This document shows, one piece after another, positions 7,726 to 15,219 of a DNA stretch of 64,000 nucleotides. The translations under genes were made by a program, and so were the position numbers. The first letter of the stretch is position 1. Every line of letters starts with the position of its first letter. The DNA is from Eubacterium sp. (lineage in GTDB: Bacteria; Bacillota; Clostridia; Acetivibrionales; DSM-1351): assembly GCA_029266335.1 (NCBI GenBank), contig JAQSXC010000009.1, forward strand, positions 38,144 through 102,143, in the 5' to 3' direction. Under the pieces are notes generated by a model that worked only from the letters and a program-made list of their open reading frames with translations, did no database searches and was not told the DNA's origin.

Positions 7726-9156
7726 ATGGAACTTATTCAATATAAAAACCGGGGATTAATACTGATAAACATTGTGCTGCTGACTTTTATGGCATGTCTT
7801 GACAGCAGCATAGTAAATGTTGCTCTGCCTGTTATGGCCGATTACTTCAACGTTGGAATGAATTCAATATCAGTAATAGTTTCCACTTATCTTATAGCAA
7901 TATCTGCAACAATCCTTATCTTTGGAAGATTGGGAGACATCAAAGGGACAGTCAGGATTTTTAAAATAGGTATTGTTATTTTTACTATAGGGTCTTTATT
8001 GTGTGCCATAGCAAACTCTCTTAATTTGTTGATATTTGCCAGAATAATTCAGGCAGTGGGTGCTGCAGCTTACATGGCAACAAATCAGGGTATCATAACC
8101 AGAGTTTTTCCAGCAGGCGAAAGGGGAAAAGCCCTGGGTATAACAGGTTCGTTTGTAGCCCTGGGAACCCTGGTTGGTCCGCCTCTGGGTGGTTTTATAG
8201 TTGATGCAGCCAGCTGGCAATATATCTTTCTGATTAATATCCCGATTGGTATTTTTGCTTTTATACTGGGAATGAAGATCCTGCCGAGGGATGAAGAAAG
8301 CAAAAAGGCCAGATTTGATATAAAGGGTGCTGCATTGTTCCTGATTTTTATAGTTGCATTGTTTGCAGCACTGTTGGTGGGTGAAAAGGTCGGCTTTACC
8401 AACCCCTTGATTTTGGGAGGCTTTGGACTTGCAATAATTTCGTTTGTAATGTTCCTTAAGGTAGAAAACAGTGTAGACAGCCCCTTGCTTCAGTTGACGA
8501 TTTTTAAGAATCAGCTTTTTTCTCTGAGCATATTTTGCGGATTTTTACTTTTCGTAGCAATGAACTGCTCCAATATCATAATGCCTTTTTATCTTCAGGA
8601 TGTTATCAAGCTCTCCCCTTCAGTTGCCGGACTGTATCTTATGACATATCCGCTGGTACTTTTTGTAGTTGCACCAATAAGCGGTCATATTTCAGACAAG
8701 ATAGGGTCTGAGCTGCTTACCTTCATAGGGCTTATAATCTTTAGTTCGGGTTTCTTTTTCATTGCCACTTTAAATGAACATTTTGAGCCGGTGAAGCTGG
8801 TGGTTATTATTGCGGTAATGGCTCTTGGCAACGGGATGTTCCAGTCTCCCAACAATTCGCTGGTAATGTCTTCTGTTCCGCGGGAAAGGGTTGGTGTTGC
8901 AGGCAGTATAAATGCTCTGGTGCGTAATCTGGGCCTTGTTGTGGGGGTTTCTGTATCAACGCTTATCCTGTACGGGGTTATGAGCAGTAAATTGGGCTAT
9001 TCCGTTACCACCTTTGTTGCAGGCAAGGAGTCGGAATTTATATTTGCCATGCGTGTAACTTATATATGTGCAGGATTAATATCCTTTATAGGAGCTGCCT
9101 TGACAGCCTTCAGATTAATCCAGAAAAGAAGAAAAGGCCGTCCTAAGGAACAATAA
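7726..9156 (+). CDS. MFS exporter, DHA2 (EmrB/QacA) family
   Basis: Proton-driven multidrug exporter family member, 476 aa with about 14 membrane segments. The first helix carries LDSSIVNVALP, the DHA2-type motif near the start. The loop motif GRLGDIKGTVRIF (motif A) follows at about 70-82, and GTLVGPPLGGFI (motif C-like) near 150. Start placed at ATG 7,726 because GGAGG lies six bases upstream; an in-frame ATG 12 bases earlier overlaps that site. It is monocistronic with its own candidate promoter and a shared terminator downstream. No substrate can be assigned. Confidence 0.88.
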   Translation: MELIQYKNRGLILINIVLLTFMACLDSSIVNVALPVMADYFNVGMNSISVIVSTYLIAISATILIFGRLGDIKGTVRIFKIGIVIFTIGSLLCAIANSLNLLIFARIIQAVGAAAYMATNQGIITRVFPAGERGKALGITGSFVALGTLVGPPLGGFIVDAASWQYIFLINIPIGIFAFILGMKILPRDEESKKARFDIKGAALFLIFIVALFAALLVGEKVGFTNPLILGGFGLAIISFVMFLKVENSVDSPLLQLTIFKNQLFSLSIFCGFLLFVAMNCSNIIMPFYLQDVIKLSPSVAGLYLMTYPLVLFVVAPISGHISDKIGSELLTFIGLIIFSSGFFFIATLNEHFEPVKLVVIIAVMALGNGMFQSPNNSLVMSSVPRERVGVAGSINALVRNLGLVVGVSVSTLILYGVMSSKLGYSVTTFVAGKESEFIFAMRVTYICAGLISFIGAALTAFRLIQKRRKGRPKEQ

Positions 9157-9170
9157 ACCTTAAGACAGCC
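9136..9170. terminator. bidirectional terminator between convergent MFS and HAD genes
   Basis: Imperfect inverted repeat GGCCGTCCTAAGG / CCTTAAGACAGCC that overlaps the last codons of the MFS gene and lies just before the HAD stop codon on the other strand. Runs of A before and T after are short, so strength is uncertain. Confidence 0.5.
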
Positions 9171-9184
9171 ACTAACCTTTAAAC

Positions 9185-9805
9185 TTATTTCAACAGCTCC
9201 AGCAAATCCTCCGGTGTCTTTAAAAAGTAGTCGGCATCAATATTATCGCAGTTATTTGAACCCCAACATGCCAGCGCGAATTTAACACCGGCGTTTTTAG
9301 CACATTGTCTGTCGAAAACGGTATCTCCTATATATATTGTTTCGGCAGGAGCTGCACCCAGCTTTTCCATTGCCTTAAGCAGAGGCTCGGCTTGGGGCTT
9401 GTGTAATGCCGTATCATTGGAGCATACCACAGCTTCAAAATTATCGATAAAACCATGCAGACATTTGTCTATTTTTATCTCATAGTCAGATCTGGAGGTA
9501 ACAACTCCAAGAGGAAGGTTCATAGTCTTGAGTTTTCCAAGCAATTCATAAATACCATCAAAGGCTTTACAGCGTTCAAAACCCTGAATCAGAAATTCAT
9601 AATAATCCTTCATAGCAGCTTCTATATCTGTAAAACCATACCTGGAAAGGGTTTGAGGAGTCGGAACCCCATAGCCTTCAAGAAGCTCCTCCTGAGTAAA
9701 ATATCTTCCGTGCTTTGCGAAAATAACACTTTGGTAGGCGAAATTGACAGCTTCCTCGGTATCTACCATTGTTCCGTCTACATCGAATACAACATATTTA
9801 AACAT
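9185..9805 (-). CDS. HAD-superfamily phosphatase, phosphoglycolate phosphatase-like
   Basis: Haloacid dehalogenase-type hydrolase, 206 aa. Motif I is at the N-terminus (VFDVDGTMVDTEEA, nucleophile Asp9 and acid Asp11). Motif II is VVTSRSD, motif III the Lys in CSNDTALHKPQAEP, and motif IV IYIGDTVFDRQCAKNAG. The helical cap between motifs I and II makes it subclass IA, like phosphoglycolate phosphatase and beta-phosphoglucomutase. Substrate is unknown. The start at 9,805 follows GGAGGCCAAA; a longer in-frame extension upstream has no ribosome site and no homology I recognise. Confidence 0.85.
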   Translation of the reverse strand: MFKYVVFDVDGTMVDTEEAVNFAYQSVIFAKHGRYFTQEELLEGYGVPTPQTLSRYGFTDIEAAMKDYYEFLIQGFERCKAFDGIYELLGKLKTMNLPLGVVTSRSDYEIKIDKCLHGFIDNFEAVVCSNDTALHKPQAEPLLKAMEKLGAAPAETIYIGDTVFDRQCAKNAGVKFALACWGSNNCDNIDADYFLKTPEDLLELLK

Positions 9806-9895
9806 TTTGGCCTCCGAAATATATTTCAAATAAGTATATTTAGTTGTTACTAACATTAACATATCTGATATTATAACATTAATGAGGCCTTCAGG

Positions 9896-11404
9896 TCATA
9901 AGAAATTTTGTTTAAAATTATGCATTCTGGACATATAAAATATGATCAAAAAGCACATACCGGTTGAAAACAGGACGTCAAACACTATTAGATTATCAGG
10001 AATTATTCTATTTATGATACTGACTGCCAGATAACCGGCCAACCCTGAAATGGCCAGTACAGCTGCTTTTAAAAAAGATACTCTTAGCTCACAAACCTTT
10101 CTTATTTCATATAGATTCAGAATAAGTCCTGTAATTGATGTAATAACAAGTGCAATACCATAACCGAAAATATTCAGGGAAGGAATACCGGTTAAAATAA
10201 ATACCAGAATCAAACCTTCAACTGAAACAATTATTGAATTCTTCAGGTTTACATTTTGCTTACCCAGTCCGTTAAGTATGCCAAAGGTAGCGGCAGTCAC
10301 ATAACTTATAAAATTGCAGACTCCGGCTACCATAATCATTTGACCTAGATCGTTCCTTCCATAGAAGAGCATTCCAAGCTTTTGAGGAATGCAAAGTGAT
10401 ACAATGAGAGTTCCCATTCCCACCATGTAGGATATCCTGAGAACCTGTGAAATTCGTTTTTCAGTACTCCAGGAATCCTTTTTGCTCAGACTCAGAGACA
10501 TGTCGGGAATCATTACTGTCATCATGGAACCTACAATTATAAAGGGGAGGTTGACTGTGGTCAGTGACATTCCCAGAAATTTTCCTATCTGTTCAAGTGC
10601 CGTATCATAGCTAAGCCCTGAACTGATCAGTCTCCTTGGTAATATCAAGGTCGAAGCTGTGTTAAGTATGGAGGATAAAAAGCCGTTAAGACTCAGAGGA
10701 CAGGAGATTACAAGAATATCAACCAAAAGCTGTAAGGGGTTTTTTACCTTGGTTTTAACAGGAACAAGCCGGTGGGAAAATAATTTAAAAGCTGTAAACA
10801 GCATTATCAGACTGATAGCTTCTCCTACCGCCAGAGCAAAATATGCTGTTGTCACCGCTCCTTTAATATTCTTTACAGAAAGGATGGCCATTGTGGCAAG
10901 TAGAATGGTAACGCGAATACATTTTTCAAGGATATCTATTCCTGCAGGAATAGTAAATTTCTCAAAGCCGTAGAAGAAGCCTTTAAAAATTGCCGACATC
11001 GGAATAAATACCAACGCCGGACAGATTATTTTCAATGCATCAGCTGCACGGCTGTCTTTAATAAAAAAGCTGCTGATGGTTGAAGCATTAAGGAAAACCA
11101 AAATGGCAACTGCAATACTCCACATTCCTATAAAACCTATTGCAACCTTAACTGTCCTGTGGAGATTGCGGTAGTCCTTTTTGCTGTTATATACAGCACA
11201 GGTTTTTGAGACAGCTGTAACCAGGCCATCGGCTGTGAGACAGAGGAGCAGAGAATACACCGGCATTATAAGACCATACAACCCCAGACCTTCAGCTCCC
11301 AGCTTTTTAGAAAGAATTATGGAGAAGGCAAAACCGATAAATCCTGTAATTAAGTTTGACATGGTAAGTATTGCAGAGTTTTTATAAAATTTATCCAATC
11401 CCAT
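9896..11404 (-). CDS. SpoVB-like polysaccharide/lipid flippase
   Basis: MATE/MVF-superfamily membrane protein of the PST/SpoVB group, 502 aa with 14 predicted membrane segments. The N-terminus GLDKFYKNSAILTMSNLITGF and the following helix are typical of clostridial stage V sporulation protein B and its paralogues. These move undecaprenyl-linked sugars across the membrane for spore-cortex or exopolysaccharide synthesis. The start could be 11,404 (GGAG nine bases upstream) or 11,419 (AGGA three bases upstream). No glycosyltransferase is adjacent, so whether this is the true SpoVB or a paralogue cannot be decided here. Confidence 0.82.
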   Translation of the reverse strand: MGLDKFYKNSAILTMSNLITGFIGFAFSIILSKKLGAEGLGLYGLIMPVYSLLLCLTADGLVTAVSKTCAVYNSKKDYRNLHRTVKVAIGFIGMWSIAVAILVFLNASTISSFFIKDSRAADALKIICPALVFIPMSAIFKGFFYGFEKFTIPAGIDILEKCIRVTILLATMAILSVKNIKGAVTTAYFALAVGEAISLIMLFTAFKLFSHRLVPVKTKVKNPLQLLVDILVISCPLSLNGFLSSILNTASTLILPRRLISSGLSYDTALEQIGKFLGMSLTTVNLPFIIVGSMMTVMIPDMSLSLSKKDSWSTEKRISQVLRISYMVGMGTLIVSLCIPQKLGMLFYGRNDLGQMIMVAGVCNFISYVTAATFGILNGLGKQNVNLKNSIIVSVEGLILVFILTGIPSLNIFGYGIALVITSITGLILNLYEIRKVCELRVSFLKAAVLAISGLAGYLAVSIINRIIPDNLIVFDVLFSTGMCFLIIFYMSRMHNFKQNFL

Positions 11405-11557
11405 CAGGTATAGCTCCATTTTCCTAAAGTCAATTAATATTGTTTTATAGTAATTGATTGTTTATTGCCTTATTATTAAATGCTATTCAGTATGAGACAG
11501 GTTTATTACTGGACGGAGACTGTTAAATTTTATCAGAGCTATCTGCTGCAACAAAAA

Positions 11558-11590
11558 AGAGGCTGCTTTCTATGGAGAAAGAGCCTCTAT
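11558..11590 (-). terminator. terminator of the DUF1294 gene
   Basis: Read on the minus strand, AGAGGCT pairs with AGCCTCT and is followed by TTTTTT. The stem overlaps the stop codon of the DUF1294 gene. Confidence 0.75.
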
Positions 11591-11853
11591 TTGTTAATGA
11601 GATAATAAATGAAAATAAGCTGTGCCAGAAGTATAAAAGGTATAACTGTCATAAAGTACCAGTTCCTGGTTTTATGATTGAAGAAGAATAAGCCGATATA
11701 AACGCCTATACTTCCTCCGAGAATTGATAAAAGAAAAAATGATCTTTCCGGTATCCGCCATAATTTGTTTTTTGCTTTATATTTATCCAATGATACCAAT
11801 ACAAACCCGAATATATTCAGTATCACTAATACAGCTATTATAATATTTTGCAT
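11587..11853 (-). CDS. DUF1294 small membrane protein
   Basis: Small integral membrane protein of the DUF1294 family, 88 aa. It has three or four hydrophobic helices and the family signature YDK-like SLDKYKAK near residue 25, then RIPERSFFLLSILGGSIGVYIG and HKTRNWYF. Start chosen at ATG 11,853 (GAGGTG five bases upstream) rather than the in-frame ATG 12 bases earlier. No function is known for the family. It is monocistronic, ending in its own terminator. Confidence 0.85.
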   Translation of the reverse strand: MQNIIIAVLVILNIFGFVLVSLDKYKAKNKLWRIPERSFFLLSILGGSIGVYIGLFFFNHKTRNWYFMTVIPFILLAQLIFIYYLINK

Positions 11854-11978
11854 AAAGCACCTCATCAGGTATTTAAAGATGTATTATACTATAATAATAC
11901 AATATTATACCTGTAAAGTGCTAGCTTTTTCTAAAATAGTATTTAAAAAAAGCGCATTTTCAGCAAATACAATGATAA

Positions 11979-12007
11979 TTGACATAACAATAATTATATG
12001 ATAATCT
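11979..12007 (+). promoter_or_regulatory. possible promoter of the structured RNA / ppnP-like transcript
   Basis: A consensus -35 TTGACA (11,979-11,984) is followed by GATAAT at 12,000-12,005 (15-base spacer) or TAATCT at 12,002-12,007 (17-base spacer). Neither -10 is ideal. Initiation near 12,013 would place the start about 40 bases before the first helix of the putative structured RNA. Confidence 0.35.
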
Positions 12008-12050
12008 TTCATAAATAAAATTTTGGTTATAAAGCATTAATGTGAAATTT

Positions 12051-12247
12051 ACTCAGGCGTACAGGCGTTCCAATGACGCAGAAGGGTGCAGAAATTGAGA
12101 TATAGCTTGAAAGACTTTACATACGTGTATCTTCCAAGCCAACCTGTGAATTTATGGCCGAGCGAAATATTTAAAGTATTTTTCAATACTTAAAAGCGCA
12201 CATGGCCAATTACCCTCCTTTATTCGCCTTAAAACGGTAGGGGAGTG
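12051..12247 (+). ncRNA. putative multi-helix structured RNA (leader or sRNA)
   Basis: This gene-free stretch folds by eye into a nested, branched structure. P1 joins the ends: ACTC 12,051-12,054 with GAGT 12,243-12,246, and AGGCG 12,055-12,059 with CGCCT 12,225-12,229. P2 is hairpin GCGT/ACGC (12,065-12,079). P3 pairs AGGGT 12,083-12,087 with ACCCT 12,212-12,216. It encloses P4, a 10-bp hairpin with one mismatch (12,105-12,139), and P5, a long hairpin with TGGCC/GGCCA, GCG/CGC and a 10-bp distal stem with a TTTC loop (12,155-12,208). No known riboswitch consensus (TPP, SAM, FMN, B12, T-box, purine, c-di-GMP) was recognised. It lies about 40 bases before the ribosome site of the ppnP-like gene. 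Confidence 0.5.
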
Positions 12248-12265
12248 AGAAAAAATATTATTTGT

Positions 12266-12297
12266 GGCTGCTATTGCGGCTCATGGAGGTTAAGGTG
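12266..12297 (+). promoter_or_regulatory. hairpin abutting ribosome site of the ppnP-like gene
   Basis: GGCTGC (12,266-12,271) and GCGGCT (12,276-12,281) form a 6-bp stem (with G-U pairs) and a TATT loop. It is followed directly by CATGGAGGT and a GTG start at 12,295. The arrangement is nearly identical to the one at 20,007-20,037 on the other strand. Confidence 0.55.
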
Positions 12298-12549
12298 AAC
12301 ACTTTTGAAAATGTGAGTATTGTAAAGAAAGCAAATGTATATTTTGATGGCAAGGTTACCAGCAGAACAGTGGTTTTCCCAAATGGAGAAAAGAAGACTC
12401 TTGGAATAATGATGCCGGGAGAATATGAATTCGGTACTGCAGATAAGGAGCTTATGGAGATACTTGCCGGAAAGCTGGAGGTTCTGCTTCCCGACAGTGA
12501 CAAGTGGGTAGCAGTTGAGGTTACTGCAGACAAAGTGATCGGTGTTTGA
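12295..12549 (+). CDS. PpnP-like nucleoside phosphorylase (DUF1255), C-terminally truncated
   Basis: Small cupin of the pyrimidine/purine nucleoside phosphorylase PpnP (YaiE, DUF1255) family, which splits nucleosides with phosphate into base and ribose-1-phosphate. Family motifs are present: [29 protein letters not shown] and [16 protein letters not shown]. The reading frame ends at about 84 residues, whereas family members are about 93-95 with a final beta strand segment containing a VPANSSF-like turn. Here the end reads [11 protein letters not shown] and no remnant follows in any frame. It may be inactive or a pseudogene. GTG 12,295 is taken as start because GGAGGT precedes it. Confidence 0.7.
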   Translation: MNTFENVSIVKKANVYFDGKVTSRTVVFPNGEKKTLGIMMPGEYEFGTADKELMEILAGKLEVLLPDSDKWVAVEVTADKVIGV

Positions 12550-12576
12550 ATTTAATTATCGAGGATGCAATCATTT

Positions 12577-12621
12577 AGAGGATTTCTTGTATGAATAGAT
12601 CCTCCTGGTTTTGTTTTTTTT
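12577..12621 (+). terminator. terminator after the ppnP-like gene
   Basis: Stem AGAGGAT / ATCCTCCT (12,577-12,583 with 12,599-12,606), followed by GGTTTTGTTTTTTTT. Confidence 0.7.
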
Positions 12622-12825
12622 GCCGTGTAGAATCTTTATAATTTTGTTTTAGTGTATATTAAAAGCTCAGATTTCTGCAATAGCTTAAGGACAGCAATTC
12701 ACGACATAATCTTTATGGTCATAATACAATTATTTATCAGATAAATAAAATTTATTGTACAGGTATGAACTTCTTTATATAACATACAATGGTAAGGGCG
12801 GATAGAATTACAGGAGAATAATAAT

Positions 12826-13023
12826 ATGGAGAAATTTGAATACAAAACATTGTTTTCTGATGCCAAGGGAATATTCGGAGGTAAGGTTGACAAATTGACA
12901 TTCCAAAATGAGTTGAATGAATTAGGGTCACAAGGCTGGGAGTTGGTAAATACTGTGGCTACTGCTCAAAGCTATGGAAGTACAAGGTGGATTATCTCAA
13001 TATTTAAGCGCAGGATTCAATAA
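12826..13023 (+). CDS. DUF4177 small protein
   Basis: A 65-aa protein of the DUF4177 family: an aromatic-rich start (MEKFEYKTLF), then LNELGSQGWELVN, the core signature, and a basic end (IISIFKRRIQ). A GGAG site lies 11 bases before the ATG. These proteins are small alpha/beta units of unknown function, usually solitary. The last codons and stop lie inside a 31-bp tandem duplication, so the end of the gene is exactly repeated downstream. Confidence 0.8.
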   Translation: MEKFEYKTLFSDAKGIFGGKVDKLTFQNELNELGSQGWELVNTVATAQSYGSTRWIISIFKRRIQ

Positions 13024-13055
13024 AATCTCAATATTTAAGCGCAGGATTCAATAAA
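12994..13055 (+). repeat. 31-bp perfect tandem duplication over the end of the DUF4177 gene
   Basis: Two identical 31-base units, 12,994-13,024 and 13,025-13,055, each beginning ATCTCAATATTTAAGCGC. The first contains the last nine codons and the stop codon of the DUF4177 gene. Perfect identity suggests a recent event. Confidence 0.95.
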
Positions 13056-13161
13056 AATAAGTATAGTCAATCAAATACTCTTTAATATGTTGTGGAATAC
13101 AAGGACTGATAAGGAGACGCAAATAACCTGGATTTTTTTAATAGATAAATATTCAATTTTT

Positions 13162-13196
13162 AAAACCCGTATGTATTATCAACATGCGGTTTTTTT
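13162..13196 (+). terminator. terminator in the gap after the DUF4177 gene
   Basis: CCGTATGT pairs with ACATGCGG (one G-U) inside flanking A and T runs, ending in TTTTTTT. It lies 140 bases after the DUF4177 stop. The rest of the 13,056-13,492 gap holds no gene I can support. Confidence 0.7.
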
Positions 13197-13346
13197 GTGT
13201 AAAAAATACTTGGACAGGTAACTTAAAGAATTCATGGAAGTGAGAATCCAAACCTTACCTTGGTGAGGCAGGCTTAGTGACACAATCTTTTTCCTCAACT
13301 AAAAAGCTTACTTTTAAATTATTGGGTTCCTTAATCAGCCCACTTC

Positions 13347-13412
13347 AAGACTTTATTCAGACAATTTGTAAATTGCAGAAAGACTTTATTCAGACAATTT
13401 GTAAATTGCAGA
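13347..13412 (+). repeat. 33-bp perfect tandem duplication upstream of the FHA gene
   Basis: Two identical 33-base units, 13,347-13,379 and 13,380-13,412, each beginning AAGACTTTATTCAG. The second unit supplies the -35 element of the promoter described at 13,399-13,427. Confidence 0.95.
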
Positions 13413-13427
13413 GTATTTGTATATAAT
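13399..13427 (+). promoter_or_regulatory. putative sigma-A promoter of the FHA-FtsW-PBP cluster
   Basis: TTGTAA (13,399-13,404) and a perfect TATAAT (13,422-13,427) are separated by 17 bases, about 65 bases before the FHA start. The -35 lies within the second copy of the 33-bp duplication. Confidence 0.6.
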
Positions 13428-13464
13428 AGGTTAAATGGATTTTTTCATTTTCTATTTTTTAGGC

Positions 13465-13492
13465 GCTGCAAAGCAGCAAAATGGAGAGTTTT
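13465..13492 (+). promoter_or_regulatory. hairpin just upstream of the FHA ribosome site
   Basis: GCTGC-AAA-GCAGC (13,465-13,477) is followed by AAAATGGAGAG and ATG 13,493. It resembles the hairpin-plus-ATGGAG arrangement before other genes in the window but lacks the GGCTC arm. Confidence 0.4.
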
Positions 13493-13939
13493 ATGAAATT
13501 TGATTTATTGGATTTAAGCTTTTTTGGAGTAGTTTTGAAAATAGTACTTATATTAATTATATATATAATTATAGTTCAGGCCCTTAAGATTATGTCCAAA
13601 GATGTAAAAAGAGGCGGAAAGGGCAGCCGTAATCTTGGATGGAAGCTGAAACTGGTTTACCCGGGAGACGGCGGGAATTTTGTTGAGGGAGATATTATTC
13701 CTATTGGCAATAAGCTTACTATTGGCAGAAATAAACTGAATCAGATGGTTTTAACCTCACAGTCTGTTTCTAACTATCATGCAAAAATATATTTTGAAGA
13801 TGGGCGTTATATGCTGGAGGATCTGAATTCTACCAACGGCACTTTTATTAATGGAATTATGGTAGACAAAAAAAGCCTTCAGCCAGGGGATGAGATCAGT
13901 ATATCTCAAACGGTGCTTGTTGTAACAGACGACGAGTAG
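13493..13939 (+). CDS. FHA-domain membrane protein
   Basis: 148-aa protein with an N-terminal membrane helix (about 12-32) and a cytoplasmic forkhead-associated domain (about 68-145) that binds phosphothreonine. FHA signature residues are visible: IGRNKLNQMVL, SVSNYHAKIYFEDGRY and LEDLNSTNGTFING. Start taken at ATG 13,493 after GGAG; an in-frame ATG 12 bases earlier overlaps that site. It is followed by an FtsW/RodA-type gene and a class B penicillin-binding protein, the common Gram-positive FHA-FtsW-PBP order near Ser/Thr kinase genes, suggesting kinase-linked control of wall synthesis. No kinase gene is in the window. Confidence 0.88.
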   Translation: MKFDLLDLSFFGVVLKIVLILIIYIIIVQALKIMSKDVKRGGKGSRNLGWKLKLVYPGDGGNFVEGDIIPIGNKLTIGRNKLNQMVLTSQSVSNYHAKIYFEDGRYMLEDLNSTNGTFINGIMVDKKSLQPGDEISISQTVLVVTDDE

Positions 13940-14009
13940 CTTTTGAAGATCAGCACTGAAAGGAACTGCCGGAGTATATGGAATATTCCTGTGCGGTGTG
14001 GAATTATTA

Positions 14010-15218
14010 ATGACAAAACGGCTAAAAACATTACAACTACTAATATATGTATTTATTTTCTTCGGGTTTTTAAATTTATCATTTTTAGGAAAACCCATTG
14101 ACCCCATGGCAGGAGTATTTTTTGCAGTTTTAACCGTTATAATTGCAGTAACCTCCTGGGTATTGAAAAAATATTATCCCATGGGTGACAGGCTGATATT
14201 TTTACTGGCCATGCTACTGTGCTCCATTGGTTTGATCATGCTCTTCAGGCTTAACAAGGCTTCAGCTCTAAAACAGCTTGTTTGGCTTGTCATCGGCATT
14301 GCAATGTTCCTGTTTGTAGTTCTTTATCTCAAGAAGGGTCTTATCAAATATGCAAAATACAAGTATATATTTCTGGCAGGAACAATCATGTTCATGGCTA
14401 TGGCCACCTTTATAGGAGTTGAAATTCTTGGAGCGAAGAACTGGGTGAAAATTGGCCCGTACGGTTTTCAACCCTCTGAATTCGGGAAGATATTTCTGAT
14501 ACTTTATCTGTCAACGGCACTATCCAGCATTACTTCAAGGAAACAACTGATAGAACCGGGGATTGTAATCATAATATCCCTGGGATTTATGGTTATGCAG
14601 AAGGATTTGGGTACGGCTCTTATAATATTTGCTGTTTCAGTTACAATGGTTTATCTTGCAACTTCAAAGAAGCTCTATGTACTTGCCTCACTTGGCTTGT
14701 TCAGTGCAGGAGGTATGGCAAGCTATGTGGTTTTTGATCACATAAGAAGACGTTTTATGATCTGGCTGAATCCCTGGGATTATGTATATAACGAAAGCTA
14801 TCAGCTGGTACAGTCCATGTATGCCATTGCTATGGGAGGCTTTTTCGGAAGAGGGCTGGGCATGGGTCATCCGGGTTATGTGGCTGTAAATGAGTCCGAC
14901 TTCATTTTTTCGGTTATTTGTGAAGAAATGGGATTACTTATGGGTATGGCCATTCTCATCTTACATTTTCTTCTTTTCTACCGCTCCATAAGGAGTGCCA
15001 TACATGCAGAAAATAACTTTACCAAGCTGTTGACTGCCGGCCTGAGTGTTATGATTGCAACACAGACACTCGTAATCGTAGGCGGAGTTACAGGCTTTAT
15101 TCCATTAACGGGGATTACCCTTCCCTTTGTAAGCTATGGCGGAACATCACTGTTGATCAGCTTCCTGTCCCTGAGCATAATCCAAAAGGTCTCAGAAGGT
15201 GATGAGGAAGGAGAATAG
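14010..15218 (+). CDS. FtsW/RodA/SpoVE-family peptidoglycan glycosyltransferase
   Basis: SEDS-family lipid-II polymerase, 402 aa with about 10 membrane segments. Conserved elements: ILGAKNWVKIGPYGFQPSEFGKI (SEDS signature with catalytic-region residues), QKDLGTALIIF, WLNPWDY and the C-terminal ITLPFVSYGGTSLL. It acts with the class B PBP encoded directly downstream. Sequence alone does not say whether it serves division, elongation or sporulation. Its start (ATG 14,010) has only a weak ribosome site, and the gap to the FHA gene is 70 bases, so read-through expression is likely. Confidence 0.9.
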   Translation: MTKRLKTLQLLIYVFIFFGFLNLSFLGKPIDPMAGVFFAVLTVIIAVTSWVLKKYYPMGDRLIFLLAMLLCSIGLIMLFRLNKASALKQLVWLVIGIAMFLFVVLYLKKGLIKYAKYKYIFLAGTIMFMAMATFIGVEILGAKNWVKIGPYGFQPSEFGKIFLILYLSTALSSITSRKQLIEPGIVIIISLGFMVMQKDLGTALIIFAVSVTMVYLATSKKLYVLASLGLFSAGGMASYVVFDHIRRRFMIWLNPWDYVYNESYQLVQSMYAIAMGGFFGRGLGMGHPGYVAVNESDFIFSVICEEMGLLMGMAILILHFLLFYRSIRSAIHAENNFTKLLTAGLSVMIATQTLVIVGGVTGFIPLTGITLPFVSYGGTSLLISFLSLSIIQKVSEGDEEGE

Positions 15219-15219
15219 T

